Shown here piece by piece: positions 1 through 7,634 of a DNA stretch of 64,000 bases. The notes below the pieces were generated by a model that worked only from the letters and a program-made list of their open reading frames with translations, searched no databases and was not told the origin of the DNA. The stretch's first letter is position 1. The number at the start of each line of letters is the position of its first letter. This DNA comes from Ensifer adhaerens (lineage in GTDB: Bacteria > Pseudomonadota > Alphaproteobacteria > Rhizobiales > Rhizobiaceae), in the NCBI RefSeq assembly GCF_002940685.1, contig NZ_PNFP01000002.1, positions 310,001 to 374,000 of the forward strand. The letters are read 5' to 3'. A program made the translations under genes and the position numbers.

Positions 1-351
1 GGAGGTCTCCGGGCTTGGCATCGAGGTGTAGAGGATGTGCCTGGCGCCGGCCTTTTTGGCGGCGGCGACCGCGGCGAGGTGCTGCTTCAGCCGCTTGCCC
101 GGCTGATCCAGGGCGTCGGTCGAGATGATCAGGATGCGGTCGGCGCCGGCGAATGCCGTGTCGAGCGAAGCCGGGTCGTCGAAATCGGCAATGCGGGTCT
201 GAACACCCTTGGCGGTGTAATCGGCGAGCTTGGTGATGTCGCGGCTGGTGGCGATGATGCGGGCCGGCGCGATGCCGGATGCCAGCAGTTCTTCGAGCAC
301 GAGTTTGCCGAGCTTTCCGGTTGCGCCGGTGACGAGCAATGTATCGGACAT
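1..351 (-). CDS. NmrA/QorB-like NAD(P)-binding SDR (3' end outside window)
   Basis: The reading frame runs on the minus strand from ATG at 351 off the window edge, giving about 117 N-terminal residues. It opens with a Rossmann dinucleotide-binding loop (VTGATGKLG, residues 7-15), followed by a typical NmrA/atypical-SDR pattern (IADFDDPASLDTAFAGAD, then ILIISTD). Proteins of this type are NAD(P)H-dependent quinone reductases or redox-sensing regulators. The gene is divergent from an HxlR-type regulator 200 bp away, the usual arrangement for QorB-like reductases controlled by QorR-like regulators. The substrate cannot be read from the sequence, and the C-terminal half is not visible. Confidence 0.85.
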   Translation of the reverse strand, partial: MSDTLLVTGATGKLGKLVLEELLASGIAPARIIATSRDITKLADYTAKGVQTRIADFDDPASLDTAFAGADRILIISTDALDQPGKRLKQHLAAVAAAKKAGARHILYTSMPSPETS

Positions 352-549
352 GTCTTTTCCTTTTCTCTTCTGAACCGGGACAGGGATGCGCGGGGAGCGC
401 CCGTCCATTCCTCTCCCGCCTTGACGCCGCCGCCTGGGAGGGAGCGTTGGCACATGGTCTCTTTTTGAGACTTGCTCTTATCCCGTAATCGCAGTAGGGC
501 TGTAAAGGAGGCAGTTTTTTCTCTCGTGGTTACAAGAAGGGTACCGCCG

Positions 550-954
550 ATGAACAAGGTGACAGGCGAGGTGAAGGGCAAGCGCGTGGCGATCGTCTGC
601 GGCGTGCCGATGGATATGGAAAACTGCCCGGTCCGCGATGTCATGGACAATATCGGCGGCAAGTGGAATTCGCTGATGATCCTGTCGCTCGCCGACGGCC
701 CCTTGCGTTTCTCGCAGCTCCGGCGGCTGATCCCCGACATCTCCCAGCGCATGCTGACGCAGACGCTGCGCGACCTGCAACGCGACGGCTATATCCACCG
801 TACCGTCTACCCGACGCAACCGCCGAGCGTGGAATATGCGCTCACCGATCTCGGCCGCTCGCTGCTCGGCCTGCTCAAGCATTTCGTCGACTGGTCGGTG
901 GAAAACCACGGCGCAATCCGCGCGGCACGCGAGGTCTATGACGCGGTGGGGTAG
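550..954 (+). CDS. HxlR-family winged-helix transcriptional regulator
   Basis: 134 aa. The N-terminal part has the HxlR hallmark of a cysteine before the first helix ([17 protein letters not shown]), then the winged helix ([31 protein letters not shown]) and the ending [13 protein letters not shown] start at ATG 550, preceded by agaagg. An upstream in-frame extension to 472 has no support and would run through the promoter. HxlR proteins sense electrophiles or thiol stress through the conserved Cys and repress or activate a neighbouring gene. The divergent NmrA-type reductase is the obvious target, and the shared 352-549 spacer should hold the operator. Confidence 0.9.
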   Translation: MNKVTGEVKGKRVAIVCGVPMDMENCPVRDVMDNIGGKWNSLMILSLADGPLRFSQLRRLIPDISQRMLTQTLRDLQRDGYIHRTVYPTQPPSVEYALTDLGRSLLGLLKHFVDWSVENHGAIRAAREVYDAVG

Positions 955-1051
955 GGCGTTCGTAGCGGCGGCGCACCACCCGTGCGCCGCGGGTTCGTGC
1001 GCACTCTGGCGCGCCCGCCATTTTTTTTCCGCTGATCGTGAGCCGGCCTTG

Positions 1052-1109
1052 CCCCTCTCCTCGGGTTTAACCCGAGGACTAACCCTCTCACCGCAGGCGG
1101 GGAGAGGGG
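1052..1109. repeat. Composite palindromic repeat, outer arms cccctctcc/ggagagggg
   Basis: Outer arms cccctctcc (1052-1060) and ggagagggg (1101-1109) enclose a perfect inner palindrome, cctcgggtttaacccgagg (1059-1077). The right end (ggcggggagaggggacgtg) has a shorter echo near 30330-30353. It looks like a mosaic intergenic element of the rhizobial type, inferred from resemblance and not searched. Confidence 0.6.
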
Positions 1110-1300
1110 ACGTGCCCCGCTCGGAGCGTTGCCGAACGGAGCCGCCGTCAGGGGCGTGGGCGCATGCGATATTGATGACGGGCGCGTGCCACGTTGATGT
1201 AACGGCCACAGCCGAGCGCGTGGGTGAAGCGAGTGCGCGCGCTACATGCAACGGCGCCACAGATTGAGCGTGACGGTGAAGCGAGCGGGCGCCGCGCGTC

Positions 1301-1351
1301 GCCTTCGCCCCGCTTGCGGGGAGAAGGTGGCCGGCAGGCCGGATGAGGGGC
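1301..1351 (+). repeat. Dispersed rhizobial-type palindromic repeat, copy 1
   Basis: The hairpin halves are ccttcgccccgc and gcggggagaagg, followed by a second small palindrome, ggccggcaggcc, and the tail ggatgaggggc. It is nearly identical to the copy at 46111-46159 and matches the inverted copy at 45891-45936. It resembles the RIME-like intergenic elements described in Sinorhizobium. Confidence 0.75.
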
Positions 1352-1476
1352 GGTCGTTCCCGCGCGTTCCTTGCGTCAAGCGTCATGCGCGACGCCATGT
1401 CCCACCGTGCGACCTTGCCCTAGCGCCTTGATTTTCCCTATAGTTTCGCCGATCAGTTGCGTCACGTCGGGGAACC

Positions 1477-2757
1477 ATGAAGACACTTCACATCGGCATA
1501 GCAGGCGCCGGCCCGGCGGGGTTGGCCGCGGCGCTGATGCTGTCGCGCCGCGGCCATCGGGTGGAGCTGCTCGAGCGTTTCGACGCGGCCTCGCCGGTCG
1601 GTTCCGGGCTGATGCTGCAGCCGACGGGCCTGACGGTCCTGAACACGCTCGGCCTGCTGCAGCCGATGCTGGCCCTCGGCAGCCGGATCGACAGGCTGCA
1701 TGGCGCCGACGCCAGGTCCGGACGCACCGTGCTCGATGTGCGTTATAACGCGCTCGCCAGCGGGCGCTTCGGGCTGGCGGTGCAGCGGGCGGCCCTGTTC
1801 AATACGCTTCACGACGCCGCGGTCGCGGCGGGGCTGACGATTAGAACCGGCGTCACGCTGACCGACGTGCGGATGGCAGGCGGCAAGGCCGTGCTGGTTG
1901 ATGCGGAAGGTCGCGAGGCGGGCGCCTATGATCTGGTGATCGATGCGAGCGGCGCACGCTCGGCGCTGGCCGCCGGTTCCAGCGTCGCGCCCAGGGTGCG
2001 CGAACTCGTCTACGGCGCCTTCTGGGCGACGCTCGACAGCGACGGCCTTCACCACGATCGCCACGCGCTGATGCAGCGCTACGACCGGGCGAAGGTGATG
2101 ATCGGCATCTTGCCTGCCGGCCGGGCGCGGGCGGGCGAGCGGGAGCGCATCGCCTTCTTCTGGAGCCTCAAGGTGGCGGACGCGGATGCGATAAGACAGG
2201 CCGGGCTCGATCACTGGAAGGCGGGGATCCTCGCCTACTGGCCGGATTGTGCGCCTGTGCTCGACCAGATCTCCGACTGGGAGCAACTGACGCTGGCGCG
2301 TTATGCGCATCGCACCATGCGCCGGCCAGCCTCCGGCCGTACCGTCTTTGTCGGCGACAGCGCCCATTCGACCAGCCCGCAGCTCGGGCAGGGCGCGAAC
2401 ATGGCGTTGCTCGATGTCGCGGCGCTCGTGCATGCGCTCGACACGTCGCCCGACCTTGATGCCGCGCTTGCCGCCTATGCCGCCGCCCGCCGCAACCACG
2501 TCGCGCTGTTCCAGCTGCTGTCGCTCCTCTTCACGCCCTTCTACCAGTCGGACTCGGCGGCGCTCGCCTGGCTGCGCGACAAGCTGGTCGCGACCGTCGC
2601 GCGCACGCCGCCGATCAGGGCGCTGCTTGCCTCGATCGTTTCGGGCACGCTGGTCGACCCGTTCAAGCCGGCAGGACTTGGCGAATGCGACTGGCAGGCG
2701 ATGGCGGTCGGCTCGGACGAGGGCGGCCAAGCGGTCGCCCCGGCGATTTCCGCCTGA
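1477..2757 (+). CDS. FAD-dependent aromatic-type monooxygenase
   Basis: 426 aa. The N-terminal FAD-binding fold begins GIAGAGPAGLAAAL (GxGxxG, residues 8-21), with an acidic beta-2 end (VELLERF). The second FAD motif is VFVGDSAHSTSPQLGQGANM near residue 290, typical of class A flavoprotein hydroxylases (PF01494) that use NAD(P)H and O2 to hydroxylate aromatic or related substrates. It is followed on the same strand by a VOC-fold protein and a GrpB-type protein, with 53 bp and then 0 bp of spacing, so they may be co-transcribed. The substrate is unknown. No transmembrane or export signal is seen, so it is cytoplasmic. Confidence 0.9.
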   Translation: MKTLHIGIAGAGPAGLAAALMLSRRGHRVELLERFDAASPVGSGLMLQPTGLTVLNTLGLLQPMLALGSRIDRLHGADARSGRTVLDVRYNALASGRFGLAVQRAALFNTLHDAAVAAGLTIRTGVTLTDVRMAGGKAVLVDAEGREAGAYDLVIDASGARSALAAGSSVAPRVRELVYGAFWATLDSDGLHHDRHALMQRYDRAKVMIGILPAGRARAGERERIAFFWSLKVADADAIRQAGLDHWKAGILAYWPDCAPVLDQISDWEQLTLARYAHRTMRRPASGRTVFVGDSAHSTSPQLGQGANMALLDVAALVHALDTSPDLDAALAAYAAARRNHVALFQLLSLLFTPFYQSDSAALAWLRDKLVATVARTPPIRALLASIVSGTLVDPFKPAGLGECDWQAMAVGSDEGGQAVAPAISA

Positions 2758-2810
2758 GACGGCAGCGAATCCTGTATCAAGGCGATCCGGATGGCGGATG
2801 GAGAGTTCTG

Positions 2811-3203
2811 ATGACGGACGGCGTGGCGGCCATTCTGGTGCATGTTGCCGATACGCAGGCGGGTCTTGCCTGGTATCAGCGCGCATTTCCTGACGCTGAA
2901 CGCCGGTTTCTTGCCGCCTTTGATTTTGCCTATCTGCGGATCGGCGCTATCGACCTTGAAATCGTTCAGGCCGACGAGAAGGTGGCAAGCGGCGCTGCCG
3001 GTTCCGTCGTCTACTGGGCAGTCGCCGATCTCGATCGGGCGCTCGCCCATTTCCAGGTGCTCGGCGCGCCTCTCTATCGCGGGCCGATGGCGATCCAGGA
3101 GGGGCTTTGGATGTGCCAGGTGCGCGACCCCTGGGGCAATTGCATCGGCCTGCGAGGGCCTCGCCAAGGAGAGGGCGGCATCGTAGACGGGACGGGGCTC
3201 TGA
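2811..3203 (+). CDS. VOC-superfamily (glyoxalase/bleomycin-resistance fold) protein
   Basis: 130 aa. It has a single-chain vicinal-oxygen-chelate pattern: N-terminal ILVHVADTQAGLAWYQRAFP, a central VYWAVADLDRALAHFQVLG, and the C-terminal WMCQVRDPWGNCIGLRG. I start at ATG 2811, preceded by a ggatggagag SD-like stretch; the longer in-frame extension reads back into the monooxygenase gene. Family members are dioxygenases, isomerases or resistance proteins; no specific activity can be assigned. Its stop codon abuts the ATG of the next gene, so translation is coupled. Confidence 0.85.
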   Translation: MTDGVAAILVHVADTQAGLAWYQRAFPDAERRFLAAFDFAYLRIGAIDLEIVQADEKVASGAAGSVVYWAVADLDRALAHFQVLGAPLYRGPMAIQEGLWMCQVRDPWGNCIGLRGPRQGEGGIVDGTGL

Positions 3204-4094
3204 ATGGCGACGCGGGTGGAGATCGTCGCCTATGACCCGGGCTGGCCGCAACGCTACCGGGAGAGCGAACGGGAGCTGCGACGTATCCTCGGCGCGCTGG
3301 CGATCGCTGTCGATCATATCGGCAGCACCGCCGTTCCCGGCATGGCGGCAAAGGCCATCATCGATATTGATGTCACCGTGAAGAGCCTGGCCGACGTCGC
3401 CGCCGCCAGTGCCTTGCTGGTCGAGGCCGGCTATCAGGCGCGCGGCAACCGATACGACGACGATGTCTGGGCCTTCCTGCTGCAGGATGTCGAGCCGAAG
3501 CTTCGGGTCTATCTCTGCCCGCCGGACAACGAGACGCACCGACGGCGCCTGTTGTTCCGCGACCATCTGCGCAGCCATGAAGACAACGCCTCAGCCTACG
3601 CGGCGCTGAAGGCACGTCTCGCCGACGCCCATCGATATGACGGCGATCGCTACACCACTGAAAAGAGCAGCTTCGTCAACGCGATCGTCGATCGTGAAGA
3701 CCGGATGACAGGAGATCAGTGCGCTATGGCGCAAGCAACAGTCACCTGCGAAATCCGCTACCGGCTGAAGCCGGGCCGCCTGGCGGATTTCGAGGCCTAT
3801 GCGCAAACCTGGATGACGCTGATCGAGCGGCACGGCGGCACGCATCACGGCTATTTCATACCGCGCGAAAAACCCGCCGGCGTCGGTACCAGCTTTCCGG
3901 GGGTGGGCGAAGACGGCGCCGGCGACATCGCCGTCGCGCTCTTCACCTTTGCTGATGAGGTCGCTTATCTGCGTTATCGCAGCGACGTGGCCGCGGACCC
4001 GGACGGGATAGCGGCGAACGCGCTTTACGCCGACGATCCGCCGTTCGTGAGCTACGAGCGCGTCTTTCTGCAGCCGCTTGCGCGTGGCCGATAG
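3204..4094 (+). CDS. GrpB (UPF0157) domain fused in frame to a NIPSNAP-type domain
   Basis: 296 aa. Residues 1-165 are a GrpB/UPF0157 nucleotidyltransferase-like domain (VEIVAYDPGWPQRY, DHIGSTAVPGM, KAIIDIDVTV, LRVYLC, FRDHLRSH). Residues 175-296 form a second, dimeric alpha-beta-barrel domain of the NIPSNAP type (CEIRYRLKPGRLADFEAYAQ, FADEVAYLRYRSD). GrpB proteins normally end near residue 170-180. Just there the sequence has aggag (3709-3714) and ATG at 3726, in frame, so the second domain could also be made alone. It follows the VOC gene without a gap. The function of either domain is not known in detail. Confidence 0.85.
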   Translation: MATRVEIVAYDPGWPQRYRESERELRRILGALAIAVDHIGSTAVPGMAAKAIIDIDVTVKSLADVAAASALLVEAGYQARGNRYDDDVWAFLLQDVEPKLRVYLCPPDNETHRRRLLFRDHLRSHEDNASAYAALKARLADAHRYDGDRYTTEKSSFVNAIVDREDRMTGDQCAMAQATVTCEIRYRLKPGRLADFEAYAQTWMTLIERHGGTHHGYFIPREKPAGVGTSFPGVGEDGAGDIAVALFTFADEVAYLRYRSDVAADPDGIAANALYADDPPFVSYERVFLQPLARGR

Positions 4095-4129
4095 CCGCTA
4101 CGTGGCGGCGTAGCCCCATGCGCGGCTGT

Positions 4130-4843
4130 TCAGGCCGCCCGCTTGAGGCAAGTCCCTTCCAGTGCGAACTCCACGGCTGCTTCGGCGTGGATCGCGGTGG
4201 AATCGAAGCCCGGAAGCGGCAGGGCTCTGGGGTCGAGGGTCAGGCAGATCTCGGTGCAGCCGAGGATGACGGCATCGGCACCTTGCGCTTCGGCCTTGTC
4301 GATCAGCTCGATCAGCGCCCGGCGGGACGAACGCAGCACCTTGCCGGCGCAAAGCTCGTCGAAGATGACATCGTGCACGAGGGTGCGACCGTCGGCGTCC
4401 GGCACCAGGATGTCGATGCCGTGGCTCCTCATGCGCTCGGCATAAAAACCGTGCTCCATGGTGTAGCGGGTGGCAAGCAGCAGCGGCCGGCGGCTGCCGG
4501 CGGCCTTCAGGCGCGCTGCCGTCTCGTCGATGATGTTGATGAGGGGCACGTCGATGGCCGCCTGAACCTGATCGGCGATCAGGTGCATGGTGTTGGTGCA
4601 GATCAGCACGCAGTCGGCACCCGCCGCTTCGAGGCCCTGGGCGACAGCGGCAAGCCGCTTGGCGGCGTCTTCCCAGCGCCCGGCTTTCTGCAGGTCGACG
4701 ATCGACTGGAAATCGACGGAGTGCAAAAGCACCTCGGCCGAATGCAGCCCACCCAGGCGCTCGCGAACGGCCTCGTTGACCATGCGATAGTAGACTGCCG
4801 AGCTTTCGAAGCTCATGCCGCCGATAAGACCGATCTTGCGCAT
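4130..4843 (-). CDS. Aspartate/glutamate racemase family protein
   Basis: 237 aa. It belongs to the Asp/Glu/hydantoin racemase family (PF01177): N-terminal KIGLIGGMSFESSAVYYR, first catalytic cysteine in ICTNTMH (Cys82) and second in LGCTEICL (Cys196). This cofactor-independent two-cysteine racemase most likely interconverts L- and D-aspartate, or a related amino acid. Two ATGs lie six bases apart (4849 and 4843); agagagg is well spaced only for 4843. A longer frame continuing upstream into the divergent regulator is not real. The divergent Lrp/AsnC regulator suggests amino-acid-responsive control. Confidence 0.9.
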   Translation of the reverse strand: MRKIGLIGGMSFESSAVYYRMVNEAVRERLGGLHSAEVLLHSVDFQSIVDLQKAGRWEDAAKRLAAVAQGLEAAGADCVLICTNTMHLIADQVQAAIDVPLINIIDETAARLKAAGSRRPLLLATRYTMEHGFYAERMRSHGIDILVPDADGRTLVHDVIFDELCAGKVLRSSRRALIELIDKAEAQGADAVILGCTEICLTLDPRALPLPGFDSTAIHAEAAVEFALEGTCLKRAA

Positions 4844-5038
4844 AACCATTCCTCTCTGTCCGCTTTCGCCGCTGTCCGGTGCGACCGCCGTTTGATGGGA
4901 GGAACTATGCCGCAGGGGCGGCGGCAATGGTTCGCTTTGATCTGAGCAAAAGCGGCCGTGTGCGCGAACTATTTGCGCATCAGTAAGCAAATGTGCAATT
5001 ATGTGGCGTACAGATTTCGGATCATGGGAGGGATCGGC

Positions 5039-5503
5039 GTGCTCGACGATAGGGACAGGAAGCTTTTGGCGCTGTTGCAGCAGGATGCGAGTGTGGCCGT
5101 CGGCGAACTGGCGGAGCGGGTGAACCTGTCGCTTTCGGCCTGTTCGCGCCGCATCCAGCGGCTGGAGGAGGCGGGCTATATCGCCAGGCGCATCGTCGTG
5201 CTCGATCGCGAGCGCATGGGCGTGCCGACCACCGTCTTTGCGCTGATCAAGACGGCGCATCACTCGGACGAATGGATCGAGACCTTCCGCCGGGCGATCA
5301 GCGATATCCCCGAAATCGTCGAGGCCCATCGTCTGACCGGAAATCATGACTATATCGTCAAGGTCGTGCTGCCGCGGGTTGAGCACTACGACGTGGTCTA
5401 CAAGCAGATCGTGCGAAAGGTCGAGCTGTTCGACGTTTCCGCCTCGATCTCGATGGAAATCCTGAAGAGCGGCACGGCGGTGCCGGTCGATTATGCGGTG
5501 TGA
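5039..5503 (+). CDS. Lrp/AsnC-family transcriptional regulator
   Basis: 154 aa from GTG 5039. The start is chosen because gggaggg sits seven bases before it and the protein then begins LDDRDRKLLALLQQDA, the classic Lrp N-terminus; ATG 5024 is the alternative. The HTH is ELAERVNLSLSACSRRIQRL and the C-terminal effector (RAM) domain contains AHRLTGNHDYIVKV. Lrp-type proteins bind amino acids and form octamers. It is divergent from the racemase and 6 bp ahead of an isochorismatase-type hydrolase, so both are candidate targets. Confidence 0.9.
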   Translation: MLDDRDRKLLALLQQDASVAVGELAERVNLSLSACSRRIQRLEEAGYIARRIVVLDRERMGVPTTVFALIKTAHHSDEWIETFRRAISDIPEIVEAHRLTGNHDYIVKVVLPRVEHYDVVYKQIVRKVELFDVSASISMEILKSGTAVPVDYAV

Positions 5504-5509
5504 GGCGAA

Positions 5510-6100
5510 ATGACGAGTGACGCAGTGAGCAAAGCGGTAGGCGGTGCCGATGCGCTGGTGGTTGTCGATGTGCAGCGGGCCTTTATTTCAGGACCGGAAG
5601 CCGTGCCCGGACATGTCGACCTGCAGCGCGCCATCGGCCTGCTTTTGCAGAATGCCCGTGCGGCGGGCGTGCCGGTGATCTTCCTGCAGAACGATGGGCC
5701 CGAGGGCGCCGTCGACGAACCGGAGACCGACGGGTGGCAGCTGTTCTTTCCCGCCGGAGCGGGAGAGGTGGTGGTGCGCAAACGGAACGACGACGGCTTC
5801 GACGGCACCGATCTCGAAGACCGGCTTCGGGCGCGCAAGGTCGAGACGATCGCGATCTGCGGCATGCTTTCGGAGATGTGCCTGGCGGCGACGGCCCGCA
5901 CGGCAATGGCAAAGGATTTTACCGTGATCCTCGCCAATGACGCACACGCGACCTATGACGTGCCGCCCGGTCCCGGCCGCTCGCCGATGGTGCCGGCGCG
6001 GCTTGCCGCACGCGCGGCCGAATGGTCGCTCGGCGACGAGATCGTGCTTACGGATGCGGTGGAGGATATCGCCTTCGCGGCCACGTCTGCGTCCTTGTAG
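5510..6100 (+). CDS. Isochorismatase-family cysteine hydrolase
   Basis: 196 aa. The cysteine-hydrolase triad is visible: Asp20 in VVVDVQRAF, Lys91 in VVRKRNDDGF, and Cys124 in CGMLSEMC. A cis-peptide-like segment (FLQNDGPEG) also fits. Family members include isochorismatases, nicotinamidases and ureido/N-carbamoyl hydrolases; the substrate is not clear. It lies directly behind the Lrp gene and its SD (gaggcga) overlaps the Lrp stop region, so the two form an operon. Its last 148 bp overlap the 3' end of the convergent GlxA-type regulator. Confidence 0.9.
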   Translation: MTSDAVSKAVGGADALVVVDVQRAFISGPEAVPGHVDLQRAIGLLLQNARAAGVPVIFLQNDGPEGAVDEPETDGWQLFFPAGAGEVVVRKRNDDGFDGTDLEDRLRARKVETIAICGMLSEMCLAATARTAMAKDFTVILANDAHATYDVPPGPGRSPMVPARLAARAAEWSLGDEIVLTDAVEDIAFAATSASL

Positions 6101-7110
6101 GCTTCTCCTGCGGGTTTCGTCCGTCGGGGCGGACCGAAGCGCGCCGCATAGTCCGACGGAGCGATGCCCTTGCGGCGCTGGAAGGCGCGGCGCATGCGTT
6201 CGGCGTTGCCGAAGCCGAAAAGCAACGGGGCGAGGGAAACGGACACGTCGCCGCGCTCGATCGCCTCGCAGGCCGCGTCGACCCGCAAGTCCTCGACGAA
6301 CTGCGCCGGGCTTGCCCCAACCTCCCGCGTGAACAGGCGGGAGAAATTCCGCTCGCTCATGCGCGCCATCTCCGCAAGCCGCGGCACGGAGAGGTCGGCT
6401 GCAAGTTCCAAGCGGATCTCGGCCACCAGCGCATCGAAGCGGTCGCCCCGGCTCGTCATCTGCTGGTGCAGGGCGGCGCTGAACTGGCGCTGGCCGCCGG
6501 TGCGCCTGACGTAGAGCACCAGGGAGCGCGCGAGCCGCAGGGCCTCGCTGCGGCCGAGGTCCTCTTCGACCATCGCAAGCGCCATATCGATGCCTGCGGT
6601 GACGCCGGCGGAGGTCCAGATGCCGCGATCCTCCTCGAAGATCGAATCCTCGCGCACCTCGATATCAGGGAAATCCTGCTGCAACTGGGCGCAATCTTCC
6701 CAATGGGTCGTGGCGCGCCGCCCATTGAGATGGCCGCCGCGCGCGAGAATGAAGGCGCCGAGGCAGATGGAGCCGAGGCGCCGGCATTGACCGGTCATGG
6801 CCGAAAGGAATGCCTGGAGCGCCTGCGAATTCGCCGCTTCGAGCGCGCTCTGCCCGCCCGAGACGATGAGGGTGTCGGGCGCGGCGCAATCGGAAAAGGG
6901 GCGGGTATCGAGCGCAAAGCCCGTGTCGGTTGCGACCGGTCCGCCGAACTCGGAGACCAGGGAAATAGAATAGGCCCGCCCACCCGACGCGGTGCGGGCG
7001 TCGTTGAAGACCTGCAGCGGGCCAGTCACGTCGATCAGCTTGGTGCGATCGAAAAGCACGATCGCGACGGTTCGCGCGGCATTCTCGGGTTTGGCGTAAA
7101 ACGAGGGCAT
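5953..7110 (-). CDS. GlxA-family transcriptional regulator (DJ-1/PfpI domain plus AraC HTH)
   Basis: 385 aa. Residues 12-185 form a DJ-1/PfpI-like sensor (VAIVLFDRTKLIDVTGPLQV, ICLGAFILARGG, RATTHWEDC, IWTSAGVTAGIDMAL). Residues 220-325 carry the two AraC-type HTH motifs (SVPRLAEMARMSERNFSRLF; FGNAERMRRAFQRRKG). The HTH should end near PSDYAARFGPP; about 50 further residues of low complexity (rich in A, S, T, P) are encoded over the end of the convergent hydrolase gene and look like a run-on tail. The gene is divergent from DUF1272. No clear SD precedes ATG 7110. Confidence 0.88.
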   Translation of the reverse strand: MPSFYAKPENAARTVAIVLFDRTKLIDVTGPLQVFNDARTASGGRAYSISLVSEFGGPVATDTGFALDTRPFSDCAAPDTLIVSGGQSALEAANSQALQAFLSAMTGQCRRLGSICLGAFILARGGHLNGRRATTHWEDCAQLQQDFPDIEVREDSIFEEDRGIWTSAGVTAGIDMALAMVEEDLGRSEALRLARSLVLYVRRTGGQRQFSAALHQQMTSRGDRFDALVAEIRLELAADLSVPRLAEMARMSERNFSRLFTREVGASPAQFVEDLRVDAACEAIERGDVSVSLAPLLFGFGNAERMRRAFQRRKGIAPSDYAARFGPPRRTKPAGEAYKDADVAAKAISSTASVSTISSPSDHSAARAASRAGTIGERPGPGGTS

Positions 7111-7125
7111 ATTGTCATTTATGCC
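7106..7125. promoter_or_regulatory. Inverted repeat ggcata-N8-tatgcc over the GlxA-type regulator start
   Basis: Arms ggcata (7106-7111) and tatgcc (7120-7125) lie across the regulator's start codon and in the 69-bp spacer to DUF1272. Position and symmetry suit an autoregulatory operator; this is inference. Confidence 0.35.
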
Positions 7126-7179
7126 AAAGGCTTTTCATGGGAGCAAGCGGGACATCATCCGCCACCCTTGGAGCCAACC

Positions 7180-7494
7180 ATGCTTGAACTCAGACCGAAC
7201 TGCGAACTGTGCGACCGCGACCTGCCGCCGGCATCTGCGGACGCGCGCATCTGCTCTTACGAATGCACCTATTGCGCAAGCTGCGTGGAGACGGTGCTTC
7301 ACAATGTCTGCCCGACCTGCGGCGGCGGATTTGCGCCGAGGCCGATCCGGCCCATGCGGTCCTTTCGCCCGGAAAAGCGGCTGGGTCTCGGCTTCGATCC
7401 GGCAAGCGAGGTACGCCGCCATTCGCCGTATACGGCAGAAGACATTCAGGCGCATGTGGCGCGGATCCGGCATCTCGCGCCGGACGAGCGCTGA
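7180..7494 (+). CDS. DUF1272 cysteine-rich (zinc-binding-like) protein
   Basis: 104 aa. The first 55 residues match the DUF1272 pattern: MLELRPNCELCDRDLPP, then CSYECTYCASC and NVCPTCGGGF. The four CxxC-type pairs are likely to bind zinc. The remainder is a basic tail rich in proline and arginine. I start at ATG 7180, because upstream sequence belongs to the divergent regulator's coding and promoter region. The function of the family is unknown; the divergent GlxA-type regulator is a candidate controller. Confidence 0.85.
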   Translation: MLELRPNCELCDRDLPPASADARICSYECTYCASCVETVLHNVCPTCGGGFAPRPIRPMRSFRPEKRLGLGFDPASEVRRHSPYTAEDIQAHVARIRHLAPDER

Positions 7495-7634
7495 CGGCTG
7501 CGCACCGGTTCCGCCGCCGTTCTTGACTTTTTGCAAGGGTGACATGAGGTGGTTGCGCTTGTCCTTGGCCGTCACAACCCCAATGTTGTGGCATGTCCAA
7601 CGGAAGGCCGGTCGCAAAGCCGACTGGAAAGAAC

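Larger units (their letters stand above)
955..1476. other. Intergenic stretch carrying two dispersed palindromic repeats
   Basis: 522 bp without a convincing gene. It holds two palindromic repeat elements (listed separately) and the promoter region of the FAD monooxygenase. Reading frames here have no ribosome-binding site and are broken up by the repeats. Confidence 0.7.

Noticed and set aside
4844-5386. Upstream extension of the racemase frame into the Lrp gene
   Set aside because: It would overlap the divergent regulator and removes the well-placed SD at the racemase start.
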